In this document: positions 1-9,239 of the stretch, piece by piece
Layout of the letters: each line of letters opens with the position of its first letter
Numbering within the stretch: the stretch's first letter is position 1
Source: Dimargaris cristalligena
Lineage: Eukaryota > Kickxellomycota > Dimargaritomycetes > Dimargaritales > Dimargaritaceae
Direction of reading: 5' to 3'
Assembly: GCA_027576995.1 (NCBI GenBank)
Contig: JANBQC010000474.1
Span: forward strand, 1-22,437
Length of the DNA: 22,437 nt
The notes under the pieces: model-generated
Told to the model about the DNA's origin: nothing
What the model saw: the letters and a program-made list of their open reading frames with translations, nothing else
The model's database searches: none
Position numbers and translations under genes: made by a program

Positions 1-228
1 CTGTGCCATATTAGTAATTAAGCACAACAATCAGTTAGGTCAAGAGTAATACACCATGCCCTATTTCTAATAATAATGTGCTTCAACATGTGGTAGTTCA
101 AATATAACCAGGTAATTGTTTACTTCATACACCTCCCATAAAAGGTTTTACCAATTGCTTTTTACTTGCCTATTATCTCACACATGTCCATGTACACATA
201 TTGTAGGGATTTTCTAGATATACATCAG
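1..228. other. AT-rich intergenic DNA, no gene seen
   Basis: No open frame, RNA gene or clear repeat could be supported here. The stretch is AT-rich and almost free of CpG, like the retroelement remnants that follow, so it may be old transposon sequence, but no family could be assigned by eye. Confidence 0.5.
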
Positions 229-580
229 CATCAGCCTACCTATTTAACCTAAATCCAGCCTAGTTTAGGCTTGCAACTCTATAAGGCCTTATTGTACCTT
301 ATTAGCTTTCCCATGGCTACACCAAGTACTATGGGATTACTAGATATTATATATACCCTTTCCTCTACTTAGACTCTACTCTTTATCCTAATTACTCCCA
401 TGCAGATCTGAAGTCTCTTCCAGCTACCAACAAAGTCTTCCAGTTACCATCAGAGTCTTCTAGATACCAGTAGATGTCTAGCCAGCCTATATACCTATCC
501 CTCTGGTCTAAATAGTATTCTCCCTCAGGTCCTCCCTCTGGAGTTATCCCTGTATATATATATAGTAGGTCTATATTAGC
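229..580 (-). mobile_element. Truncated family A LTR
   Basis: This stretch matches, in the same orientation, the part of the LTRs at 12080-12665 and 16718-17300 that runs from their low-coordinate edge to about the middle. Shared blocks include ATCAGCC/ATCAGACC at the edge, CTATGGGAT, CAGAGTCTTC, CCTCCCTCTGGAGTTAT and the following TATATATAT run. The match stops at 580, exactly where an oppositely oriented copy begins, so the rest was probably lost or displaced by that copy. The 64-aa minus-strand frame at 392-586 lies inside the LTR and is not considered a gene. Confidence 0.75.
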
Positions 581-1371
581 TATCACCCGAGTTTACCACT
601 CTTAGTCCATCAAGAGTCCTGGGGATAGGCTTCTAATGGCAGGTAGGGCTTTAGACTCAGCCAAGCAGGCTACTAGTGTTAGGTATGGGGTACAATACTA
701 ACCAATATAGGCCTAGGTGATTAGTTATGCAAGGGACATGCAGTGGGCACACTTATGGGTCAGTATAAGGGGGTGAGTGTATATAAAGTTTATTGGAGTA
801 AACTGGGGGGTAAGACTAAGCTAAGGAATCTAGTATTGGAGTAACCACAGATTCTCTTAATTATAATCTGAGATAGACTAAAGATAAAGTTTATTTTAAG
901 ATAGATAGAAGTAAGAAAGAACCGCAAGATGAGAATTAAGCTCATCACAGTGGTATTTATTGGGTATAGTTTTGACCAATAGGATCACTCGAAATACCCA
1001 ATACAGTAAATGGTACTCGGGGGGGAGATGCAGTCCAACATCTAGCTGGTCCCAATGGGGCCCAGTTATATATATGTGGGGGATAACTCCAGAGGGAGGA
1101 CCCCAAAGGAGAATCCTACTAAGACTAAGGTATAGATAAATAGGCCAACTGGATAATTGTTAGGACCTGGAAGACTCTATTGGTAACTGGAAGAGTCTTT
1201 GGATCAGCAATTGAGTGATTAGTATAAAGAGGCAGAGTCCAGAAGGGGAAGGGTTATATGATATAGGATGATCCCATAGTACCAGGGGTGACTATGGGAA
1301 GGTTAATATGGCGCTATAAGGCCTAATAAGGGTGGATGTTATGGTGTCTAGATTAAGATGGATTAGATGGT
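581..1371 (+). mobile_element. Family A LTR, near full length, interrupted
   Basis: Read on the plus strand, this matches the reverse complement of the LTRs at 12080-12665 and 16718-17300 over their whole length: the TATCACCCGAGTTTACC start corresponds to TGTTGCCCAGGTTAACC, followed by the shared CATCAAGAGTCCTG and GTGTTAGGTATGG blocks, and the end GGATTAGATGG. Removing the nested insertion and one target duplication leaves about 580 bp, the same size as the other copies. No internal retroelement coding region is seen next to it, so it is best read as a solo LTR or end fragment. Confidence 0.75.
834..1040 (-). mobile_element. Nested 207-bp solo LTR, family B
   Basis: The family A LTR is split here. 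The insert begins TATTGGA and ends TCCAACA, an inverted repeat with one mismatch, and is flanked by a direct 5-bp duplication TCTAG at 829-833 and 1041-1045. Family A sequence resumes after it without loss. Terminal TGTTGGA/TCCAACA-type ends and a 5-bp target duplication are typical of LTR retrotransposons. Read on the minus strand it begins TGTTGGACTG and contains AATAAA-like signals, so minus is the likely transcriptional orientation. It carries no coding sequence. Confidence 0.75.
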
Positions 1372-1850
1372 TTAGCATTTTATAAACTTTATTAATTTGC
1401 TTCTACTTGGAATCTCCCAAATCCCCCCCTCTACTCAGGCCAAAGTACAATTGGTAAATCCCCTGGTTTATCTCAACCCTCCCCCCATTATACTATGGAC
1501 TCAAAGACAATATTGGTTCTCACTTTGGACATATGAGTAGAAAAATGCCGGTAGTATATTATATATAATGAGCACATGATGGCATGGTAACTGAGGGAGA
1601 CTGTTCCCCCCCATAGGTGTAAGGCCAATCCCTCCTATATTAACTCAGCTGTGTGAGAGAGGCTAGCTGAACTATAGTGCTGGTCATTTGGTCCCTCCCC
1701 CCCGCTGGGAGAGGACGACCCTACCCCAACAGCACAAGAATAATACCTCCTGACACGTATATAGCCTGTGGGGCGGTGGTGGTATAGGGTCTTTGTGGGG
1801 AACTCAGGAGGGACACGGGCACGGAGGGCGGAAGGGTTTCCTGCCACCAA
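1372..1850. other. Non-coding repeat-like stretch
   Basis: No convincing gene is seen. There are C-rich and G-rich runs, and two overlapping minus-strand frames that look like translated low-complexity DNA. The segment lies between the family A LTR and the LTR-like region of the chromodomain element, so it is probably decayed transposon or leader sequence. Confidence 0.4.
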
Positions 1851-2261
1851 TAAAGTCGGGGATATAGATATAGTTTGGATAGTAAATATACTTGGAAAGA
1901 CACTAAAACACTAGTAAAACTCGGAAAACACTTGAAAAGATACTCGAAGCAGGAACTCGTTTTCCTGGAGACACGCACATAAAATGGCCTACTTTATTAA
2001 TGGGTTGGGAATGCTGGCGCTATTTATACAGCGCCAGTGAGCATAGGGCAAATAGCAAGTTCTAACAAATTAACAATAGTGACCAAATGTTAGATATGGT
2101 GGATTAGATGACGAATTACCGCAGTGCTAGGAATCATTAAATGAATAGAACCGTCGGGGTTCTGACGTCAATTCGGAAGGCGAATAACCAGTACAAACCA
2201 GTAGCGACGAGGATGGGCTCATGTCTAATCCAGTTAGACATGCACACTGCGGACTGTAACA
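1851..2261 (-). mobile_element. LTR-like region of chromodomain retroelement
   Basis: On the minus strand this region follows directly after the pol remnant at 2290-2880. A TGTTACAG start at about 2261 fits an LTR edge. It contains TATAAATA inside a perfect 8-bp inverted repeat at 2014-2037 and an AATAAA signal just downstream near 1994-1999, the arrangement expected of promoter and poly(A) signals in an LTR. The far edge is not resolved and no target duplication was found, so the boundaries are provisional. Confidence 0.4.
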
Positions 2262-2289
2262 GAGTTTCCAGATAAAAATTGATGTTAAA

Positions 2290-2880
2290 ATGGTAAATAC
2301 GTTTCACCTCCCCTCAGAGGAATCCACCATACTACCCAGAGCAGTTGACTTTTACCATGTATCTTGAATAAGTTGTAATTATATTATTACATTTTAAGAA
2401 CTCGATCCAGGTATCCCTTTCATGGCCTGCCCATCTCAGCAGTATTTGTTATTCCTCGAAGCTCTTCCTACCCTGTTCGATTACAATAGCTATTCACCGG
2501 CAGGGTGGTATCTTCGATTGTAATTTAACATAGAGAAACATTGACTCGTAAGTTAACTATGGGAGCATCTCTATGAAGCTTTATCTGCAGTATTTTGTTG
2601 GTTCCTCTATTGACTCCTCTTGTGACACATTGCTAAAGAGGGGTTTACCTCTATGGAGTATGTATTCGGCTATGATAAGGCTTGCGACAGCTTTTGTTTA
2701 TAGCCTAACAGTTATGGGAGAGAGTCCAATGCTCTCTAGCACAATTCAGGAAGCGGAGGGCCAAGTAATTGGGTTGTTGGTGGGTCGAGCTGTGCAGATC
2801 CCCAGACTCTTGCCCAGTGAGCAATACCAGTCAATGATTAACTTCAAAGTATTTCTGCTGTGACTTCTCTCAGGCATAGG
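2290..2880 (-). pseudogene. Decayed Ty3/gypsy integrase-chromodomain remnant
   Basis: Minus-strand translation gives retroelement-like blocks broken by stops and frameshifts. Near 2630-2700 it reads AVASLIIAEYILHRGKPLF, similar to the integrase core stretch before the second catalytic Asp. Further along, at about 2340-2470, it reads ILLRWAGHERDTWIEF followed by a helical segment ending in a Tyr-rich part, which fits a chromodomain (the pattern LVRWxGxxxxxDTWE is the family hallmark). The order integrase, chromodomain, end of pol, LTR-like region is that of chromoviruses. No intact frame remains. The plus-strand 96-aa frame at 2573-2863 is the antisense shadow of this remnant. The chromodomain block is the stronger evidence; the integrase match is weaker. 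Confidence 0.55.
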
Positions 2881-3597
2881 ACTCATAATGGTCGAGGGGG
2901 GGGGTGGGGTGATGACCCGAATAGATAGGTGGCAATTTTACCTTGTGGGAGTTATAGTAATACCAGGGGGAGAAAGAATTGTGACTGCTAAATGCACATT
3001 AAATGGTTGTTGTTAAGCGGCCCCTCGAATGCAGAGAATGGACTGTTGCATCCTTTTCTCAGGCGGCGCGTAGCCTATGGAATGTGGAGAGAGACCGCAA
3101 TTAAATCAAGGCGGTTGCGGTCACGTGAGATGAACGAGGGCTAAGGTAAAAGGACTTTGGCTTATCCCCGGCACTCAGTGGTTATCTATATAGGGGAACG
3201 TTCCCACCTGCCCAAGTGGGCTGATTGGACCATGCTCTGTATTTTACTGGTCGTCTTCTAAAGATTATACCATCCGCTTCTTGACTCCCTCCTGATTGGC
3301 TACATACACTCTGAAGTACCCCGAGATATATACATCTAACATACCCCAGAGTATTTGATTTATATATCCCCCCTTTTCCCGCCACCAAGGGCATCACTGT
3401 ATTTGTGTGACTACCTTTTTTATCCGTTGTATAGTAGTAGTAAACCCCCACCCGCCAAACCGCCTCCGTGAAGTTCGTTAGGCCCTCTCCGCTACTCGTC
3501 TTCCCCCCTCATCTCCTAGTCCGCTCCAGTAGATTTCACCGCCACTCTCTTATATCCCTTTCTGTCCTTGCAACTCCATTCGTCGTCAGTCACCGTC
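2881..3597 (+). promoter_or_regulatory. Upstream region of acetoacetyl-CoA synthetase gene
   Basis: This stretch has no supported gene and leads into the synthetase start at 3598. It contains the palindrome TCACGTGA (3121-3128), an E-box of the type bound by basic helix-loop-helix factors; two inverted CCAAT motifs (ATTGG) near 3222 and 3294; a TTTATATATC TATA-like element near 3358; and a pyrimidine-rich leader from about 3440 to 3560. Which of these act is an inference from position. A G run of nine or more lies near 2897. Confidence 0.45.
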
Positions 3598-6030
3598 ATG
3601 CTAGCTACAACCATCGCCGCCCCTGAACTAGGGAATGAGTCCTTGTCCGATTCACCCACTAAACTCTGGTCTCCCTCCAATGTTGAGAGTACCCACATGT
3701 ACCAGTTTATGGCCTATGTCAACCAGAACTACGGCTTAGCTATCAGTAAGTTACCTGACATTTTTGGAGCTTTCGACCTTACGGCGGAACTACTTATGTC
3801 TACCCCGTCCCAGTGGGGGGCCATTAAACTCTGGTATCACTTCTTTGACTATATTTAGCTGCGTAATTATGTAAATATAACGCGCCTAGAACCCACTGTC
3901 ATCGCTGTCCTATAATAATATATACTAATAATTACATATAAGCACTCGTCCTATTTTATCTTGTTTGCTGAATTAGAGACGTATCCCGAACTTTACGACT
4001 GGTCCTGCACTGCCACCGCCGAGTTCTGGTCGGCAGTATGGCGATATGCGGATATCCAGGCACACCGGCCCGCCCTCCAGGTCCTGGACACCTCCGTTCC
4101 CATGGGCGACATTCCTGAGTGGTTTCAAGGGGCCCGGCTTAATTTTGCCGAGAATGCTCTCCGCTGGAATGACAATCACCCCGCCATCATATGTTGTGGC
4201 GAGCATCGTCTGGACGACGATCGCATCACCCGACTAACCCACCGTCAGCTCCGTGAGCTAGTCGCCCATGTGGCCGCGGCCCTGCGCCGACTAGGGGTAA
4301 CCCAGGGCGACCGTGTGGCAGGCTATTTACCCAACGCCGTGGAGGCCGTGGCCGTGATGCTGGCGGCGGCTAGTTTGGGCGCCATTTGGTGTTCAACCTC
4401 CCCGGACTTTGGTACCATTGGGGTGTTGGATCGTTTCTCGCAAATCAAGCCCAAGGTCCTGTTTTCGGTTAACGCCATTGTGTATAACGATAAAGTGTAT
4501 GATCATCTCGCCAAATTGCGCTCAGTGACGGATGGGCTGTCCGACTTGGAACATACAGTGGTTATTCCGTTTGTGTCCAACCACCCCGCTCTTCCAAATG
4601 ACGATGTACCCGGGGGATACATGACCTGGGGTACCTTTCTCAACGGGGATTCCTCTGCAACTTCCGAGTCCGTGCCGCCACTCACCTTCACCTCGCTGCC
4701 GTTCAACCATCCCCTGTATATCCTCTTCTCCTCCGGCACCACAGGACTACCCAAATGTCTAGTCCACTCGGCCGGCGGTATGTTGATCCAGCACCTCAAA
4801 GAGCACATCATCCATGGCAACATGCGCCGCTCCGACGTCCTACTTCAGTACACCACCACCGGTTGGATGATGTGGAACTGGATGGTCTCGGCCTTGGCGG
4901 TGGGGGCCACTATTGCTCTCTACGACGGGTCCCCGTTTAAGCCCGCGCCTTCCGTCCTGTGGTCGCTTATCGAACGGTTCGGAGTTACCATGTATGGTAC
5001 GTCGGCCAAGTATATTCAGTCGCTGCAGGATGCCAACTACCACCCACGCGACCATCACAATCTGAGCGCATTGCACTCGATCTATTCCACCGGGTCGCCC
5101 TTGAACCCGGAAAGCTACGATTTTGTCTACGAACACATTAAGCCCGATCTGTGCCTGGGCTCTATCACCGGTAAGTGGCCCCCACAAAACCATCCCACTG
5201 GACTGCTTTCCCTTTGTAAGTACCGCCAATTACTTTAATTCTATAACGGACCCAGGTGATTAATTGCAACATCACTATGTATGAATATATCCGACCATCC
5301 CCCCCCCGCAATGACCTGCACTTTATTAGGTGGAACCGATATTTGCTCTCTGTTTGCGGCCCATAATACGGCCCTTCCCGTATACCGTGGCGAAATCCAG
5401 TGCCGGGGCCTCGGTATGGCCGTAGAAGCGTGGAATGCCGCTAAGCAGCCAGTCTATAACGAAAGTGGGGACCTGGTTTGTACCCGGCCCTTTCCCTGCA
5501 TGCCCGTCTATTTTTGGAACGATACGGACGGCCGGCGCTACCGGAGGGCCTACTTTGACCACTACCCCGAAGTTTGGTACCACGGTGATTTTGTGTGGAT
5601 CAACCGGTCCACCGGGGGGGTGGTCATGCTCGGTCGCAGCGATGGTACTTTGAACCCCGCGGGAGTCCGATTCGGCAGCGCTGAATTATACAATATTGTC
5701 GACTCGTATCCGGAAATTCTGGATTCGCTGGCGGTTGGTCAAAAGTGCGGGGACGACGAACGGGTGGTACTGTTCCTCAAAATGAATGCCGGCCAAGTAT
5801 TTAGCGACACCCTGGTGGGTCGACTCAAGTCCCACATTCGCACCAAGCTCAGTCCCCGGCACGTCCCGTCATTTATTCTCGAAATCCCCGAGATTCCCTA
5901 TACTATTAACGGCAAAAAGGTGGAGATTATCGTGAAGAAGATTATCTCCCACCAGGCTGTGGTGCCCAGTGCTACGTTGGCCAACCCAGAGTGTTTGGCG
6001 CATTACCGAAATATCGCGGTTTTACAATGA
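3598..6030 (+). CDS. Acetoacetyl-CoA synthetase (three exons)
   Basis: Activates acetoacetate with ATP and CoA to acetoacetyl-CoA in the cytosol, feeding sterol and fatty acid synthesis. Exons are 3598-3745, 3977-5170 and 5330-6030; splicing gives 680 aa, the usual family size. Both introns start GTAAGT, end TTAG and keep frame (phase 1, completing Lys50 and Gly448). The first in-frame ATG is at 3598. The N-terminal cap has LWSPSN and YDWS; the AMP-binding loop FSSGTTGLPK is at 300-309; TTTGWMMWNW at 342-351; ITGGTD around 446-451; WYHGDF at 530-535; GRSDG at 549-553; and the catalytic-lysine motif NGKK at 641-644, followed by VEI as in this subfamily rather than in acetyl-CoA synthetase. All adenylate-forming motifs are present, with no stop or frameshift. 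The gene stands alone between transposon debris and a small secreted-protein locus. Confidence 0.95.
3746..3976 (+). other. Intron 1 of acetoacetyl-CoA synthetase
   Basis: 231-bp GT-AG intron: donor A|GTAAGT, acceptor AATTAG|AG. A TACTAAT branch-like motif lies near 3925. Splicing is phase 1 and restores the conserved run from the N-terminal cap (NQNYGLAI) to TYPELYDWS. The first exon frame continues open into the intron up to 3858, which would give an unrelated tail if unspliced. Confidence 0.9.
5171..5329 (+). other. Intron 2 of acetoacetyl-CoA synthetase
   Basis: 159-bp GT-AG intron: donor CCG|GTAAGT, acceptor TTATTAG|GT. Splicing rebuilds the conserved SITGGTDICSLF motif across the junction. 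A run of eight C residues lies near 5300. Confidence 0.92.
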
Positions 6031-7229
6031 GGGTGGATAGGCTGAACAGAGAGTGAAGAGAGGGTGAGTGTGTGGAACCTGGTTAGGAATAGTTAATTAA
6101 CCATTGGCCCTTTGTTCTCCTAGTATCAATTTTTTTCCTACGCCCAGGAAAAGTTCAGCCAGGTGTGAAAGCGAACAATCCGATGAATGGAGCAAATACA
6201 GCTGGTTAAAAGCAAGCCCCCCACATAGTATCCCATACCAAGGTGATGTGAACTCCTATACAACTGGCCCGAATTTCACATATATATACTATATACGACT
6301 ATTAGCTACTTACTTACTTGCCCACCATTTTAATTTCGAATTCCGAGTTTGAGATACCAATAAATCATCAGATTTCTACTATTTCGCGTAGTGCCTAACT
6401 CTAAAACTGTCTCTAATCCCCTTCTCACACGAAGGCCCCAATACAGCTCTTCGCGTGCCTAATTGACCAACAGCCGATATGGCTTACTTCAGCATCTGTT
6501 TTTAGGATTCCCGGTCCCCATTTAATAGGCAGTGAGCAGTAGGACCGACTATAACCTATCCTCCTCATACATGTATTATTGCTAACTGATGGCCGAGCGC
6601 TATCCCCCCCTCTCCTGCCATATTTTTTCCTGTGCCGTATTATTCTCAAGCTGCTCCTCCAATAATCGCAAGACCGGTTTTACCCCCCCCCCCACTCTCT
6701 ATTTTCCCTTCCTTCAGCTGCCTTAAGCCTAAAATCAAGGGACCTCTTTGCACTTTGTTCTTGTCCTACGCGTACCTGGCCCAATGGAATGATAACTCCT
6801 CTCCAACGCGGAGTATTCATATATTGAGGAGATAGCCTATAATAACCATTGGTGCCTTTTTTTCGTACATTGTTTAACACTAAAAGAGTTTGGGATTGGA
6901 TAGAGTCGACTTTGTAGCACAATTGCTTTCCATGTTCCTACCCAGCCGCGGTATCCGGCTACCGCATCGTTGACCTGATGCGTTTGTTTTTGTGTTAGTC
7001 CTAATCAACGGATCATTGATGACACACACCAGTATTTCGTGTTAAGGGCATACAAGTACCCTAAATGAGCATACCTGCACTCTGCATTCCCATATTTTCT
7101 TATTTTTAATGTTGGTGCTATAACTATGGACATCTCTACTTAATTTTGGCCTTTGTTCCTCGCATATATTTATTACGCCGTATTTTTGTATTTTATGATC
7201 GCCATATTGATTTTTTTGAGACTTCACGT
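6031..7229 (+). other. Intergenic region with dispersed repeat copy D
   Basis: No gene is supported in this 1.2-kb gap. It holds the 3' flank of the synthetase (AATAAA at 6359-6364), a copy of the dispersed repeat at about 6146-6290, a run of C residues near 6685, and the upstream region of the secreted ORF at 7230. The short open frames on both strands look like chance frames. Confidence 0.5.
6146..6290 (+). repeat. Dispersed degenerate repeat, copy D
   Basis: Shares, in the same order, the blocks AATCCGATGA, CAAATACAGCTGGTTAAAA, CCCCCCACATAGTATCCCAT and GAATTTCAC with the copies at 7476, 9549 and 11508. It lies about 115 bp after the synthetase stop codon. Confidence 0.55.
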
Positions 7230-7484
7230 ATGGCCCGTTTGAATACCCGACTCTTCCCCAGAGGCACGTTGACTTGGGTAATAATGCCACTCCTGGCCCT
7301 TATTTGCCATGTTCAGGCCGCCCCACTCCCCTCGAATAATCTGTCCCAACAGCCACCAAGATTGGAAGACGTGCCATGGGCTTGTCAAATGTTTCTAGAA
7401 TGTACCTCCACTGACCACCCCCCGTACACGGAAGATTCTGCTGCCGATTTATCCATGCCCCAACCCTGTACCATATGGGAGTAG
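7230..7484 (+). CDS. Small secreted protein, or first exon of a longer gene
   Basis: 84 aa as an unspliced frame. The ATG at 7230 is chosen because it starts a good secretion signal: basic N-terminus, hydrophobic core WVIMPLLALICHV and a cleavage site at about 30-31 (QA|AP). The mature part is short, acidic and proline-rich, with Cys at 52, 58 and 80, and matches no family I recognise. The frame ends inside the first bases of the dispersed repeat copy, ATATGGGAG, so the stop may belong to an intron or an insertion rather than to the true gene end. A donor GT at 7468 joined to an acceptor at 7631 would continue in frame into the segment at 7632. The donor is not a strong consensus, so both readings stay open. 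Confidence 0.5.
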   Translation: MARLNTRLFPRGTLTWVIMPLLALICHVQAAPLPSNNLSQQPPRLEDVPWACQMFLECTSTDHPPYTEDSAADLSMPQPCTIWE

Positions 7485-7632
7485 TTCAACAAGGCTATAT
7501 AACGAAAAATCCTTTTGATGAGGCAAATACTACTGGTTGAAAATAAACATCCCGCCGATTTTCCCAAACACATATCGGTTAAAACCTTATACAACCAAGC
7601 TGAACTTCACCCATATTTTGTTGCGAACAAGG
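7476..7632 (+). repeat. Dispersed degenerate repeat, copy A
   Basis: Contains ATATGGGAG, TTCAACAAGGCTATATA, AAAAATCC, GATGAGGCAAATACTACTGG, AAAACCTTATACAACC and CTGAACTTCACCCATA, blocks shared with copies at 6146, 9549 and 11508. Its end (GTTGCG..AACAAGG) also matches copy C. It lies between two open frames and behaves like a possible intron. Confidence 0.55.
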
Positions 7633-7963
7633 GATGGAGGAGTATCCGCCGGGTACTGAGGCCAATGGGACCGGTACTGACGCGCAAGTTAGGGACAGTC
7701 TCGATGACCCCTTGGCGGATAAACCCCATCTCAGCCCGCCCCACCATGGCCCAATAAGGGCTAATGTCCCCCTTCTTCCTTCTGCGGCAGGACCCAACCA
7801 GTCGCCCTTGCGCCATACTTCCGTAAGCAACGGGGACCGTACGGTCAGACCACCCTCGACTACTCCTCGGGTTTCGGATACCTCCACAGCGTCCTCCACT
7901 TCCTCGGTTTCGCCCATAAAGGCCGCAAGATGCATATGGGTGAACTTCAACCCAACTGTATAA
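7632..7963 (+). CDS. Disordered Pro/Ser/Thr-rich segment, probable exon
   Basis: An open frame of 109 aa from the ATG at 7634, rich in Pro, Ser and Thr (for example PPSTTPRVSDTSTASSTSS), with no recognised domain. It may be a linker exon: an acceptor AACAAG|GG at 7631 and a donor GTATAAG at 7958 would join the secreted N-terminus (7230) to the zinc-finger part (8100) without breaking frame. Other frames are also open here, so coding is not certain. Confidence 0.35.
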
Positions 7964-7984
7964 GATTTTACACAATATGTGTAT

Positions 7985-8099
7985 GGGATAATATGTGGGA
8001 GAATAATTTTTGACCAGTAATATTTACCTTGTCAAATGGATTATTCGTTATACAGCCTGGATGAACTTCTGCCATATGGATCTACACGAGGCCGGCAAG
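7985..8099 (+). repeat. Dispersed degenerate repeat, copy E (partial)
   Basis: Shares ATGTGGGAGAATAA, a CGTTATACAGCCTGGATGAACTTC-like end block and a CCATAT step with copies A and C; the middle is diverged. It ends with GGCAAG|ATG and could act as an intron with a 3' splice site at 8098-8099. Confidence 0.35.
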
Positions 8100-8534
8100 A
8101 TGACCCTTGTTTGTGAGGATTGCGGCCTCTGTTACTCCAAAAAGAACCACTTCACCAACCATCGCAAGTCGCATCAATTGTTGGAATGCCCCGACTGTAA
8201 AACAGTCTTTGCCCAAAGAAGAGGTCTCGTAAATCACCGGGAATGGGTGCTTTGCATCATAGAAAAACAATGCGCCTACTGCCAGCAACCATTGCAAGCC
8301 AAAACCGACTTGCGAGCACACATGTTGACCGAATGCCGTGTCTACCTCAAGAACCCGGGCCTATGCACTCGCTGCGGTAGAGACTTCGAAACTTCTATAG
8401 CTCTACTTTATCATTTATTTTCACCTCCCTTGGACATGGGTCTAGCCTGTCGCCATTGCAAAAAACTACACAACGACTATTGCTCCTCACAGCTCCATCA
8501 AGTACGCTGCGGACTGGACATTATTCAAGCCTAG
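8061..8534 (+). CDS. Tandem C2H2/C2HC zinc-finger protein
   Basis: An open frame of 157 aa from the ATG at 8061, or 144 aa from the ATG at 8100, which follows a possible acceptor site. It holds five consecutive C-x2-C-x12-H units: CEDC..H-x3-H (canonical C2H2), CPDC..H-x5-C, CAYC..H-x4-C, CTRC..H (final ligand unclear) and CRHC..H-x3-C. Tandem zinc fingers bind nucleic acid or protein, so a DNA-binding regulator is the default reading. There is no obvious nuclear localisation signal. The odd point is that in-frame splicing can attach a secretion signal (7230) and a disordered linker (7632) to it. The zinc-finger part is firm; the gene start is not. Confidence 0.7.
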   Translation: MNFCHMDLHEAGKMTLVCEDCGLCYSKKNHFTNHRKSHQLLECPDCKTVFAQRRGLVNHREWVLCIIEKQCAYCQQPLQAKTDLRAHMLTECRVYLKNPGLCTRCGRDFETSIALLYHLFSPPLDMGLACRHCKKLHNDYCSSQLHQVRCGLDIIQA

Positions 8535-9239
8535 GCAGCCCCGCCTTTCGACTGGCTATAGGACCCTATCAAGTCAAAAATGAGAAGGCCCCGACTGGTC
8601 GTATTCAATCGGGGTTCCCAGCGAGCTACGAAGCATGGTGCCTATATTCAGGCATGTACTTCCGCTTCCGCATCATTAGTTTAAACCTCTAGTATAGCAT
8701 ATTCAATTCATTTACGATACTTTTTTTGTTTGAAGATATAAGGTCTGGTTTAGTTTGAATCAATCAACTAGTCGACATGGTCCTGGGTCTTTTTTCTGAT
8801 AGTTAGAATCTTATAATAAAACGAGACCGTATGAGTCGGTGACTTTCATTTTTCTTTATAAATATTGGCAAATTAAGCCTCCGAAGGCTATGCAAAAGAG
8901 TACCGTATTATCACTAGGCATGGTATTGGCCTAAATTGAAAACATGCCCGATTTAGACCATGCCGGGGAATTCTTTGAGTTATAGATATGAAGCATACCA
9001 TGCCACTGTAGACCAGCGAAAACCATTAAAGAAACGGTACAGTTGTTTGGTAATGTAATTTGGTATACCCTTGATCGTCGTCTATATGGCAAGTATAAAT
9101 TTGAGGCATAAGCAGTACATTTATGAATTAAGTATTTGATTTGATTACTATAGAACAAGGTGGCCAACCGCATTCGGGTGTCTACAGAAGACGGTGTCGA
9201 AGTAACCTAGAACCCATTTTATCAATAATAATCGGGTGC
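8535..9239. other. Intergenic region after zinc-finger ORF
   Basis: No convincing gene. A minus-strand 80-aa frame at 8931-9173 has mixed composition without a signal peptide or recognised motif and adjoins the open segment at 9240-9437; both may be remnants of one decayed element. The rest is AT-rich 3' flank. Confidence 0.4.

Noticed and set aside
1635..1978. Minus-strand 71- and 85-aa frames as a gag start after an LTR
   Set aside because: The sequence is low in protein-like texture, the LTR edge and primer binding site could not be fixed, and pol lies on the wrong side for a 5' LTR.
2573..2863. Plus-strand 96-aa frame
   Set aside because: It overlaps the minus-strand integrase-like remnant, has no domain, and the minus reading is more protein-like.
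3746..3858. Unspliced extension of synthetase exon 1
   Set aside because: The read-through residues do not match the family, while splicing at GTAAGT restores the conserved sequence in frame.
4503..5229. Long minus-strand frames inside the synthetase gene (106 and 129 aa)
   Set aside because: They are antisense shadows of a conserved coding exon and have no independent signals.
7579..7975. Two minus-strand frames of about 122 aa
   Set aside because: They overlap each other in different frames opposite the disordered plus-strand segment, and have no signal or domain.
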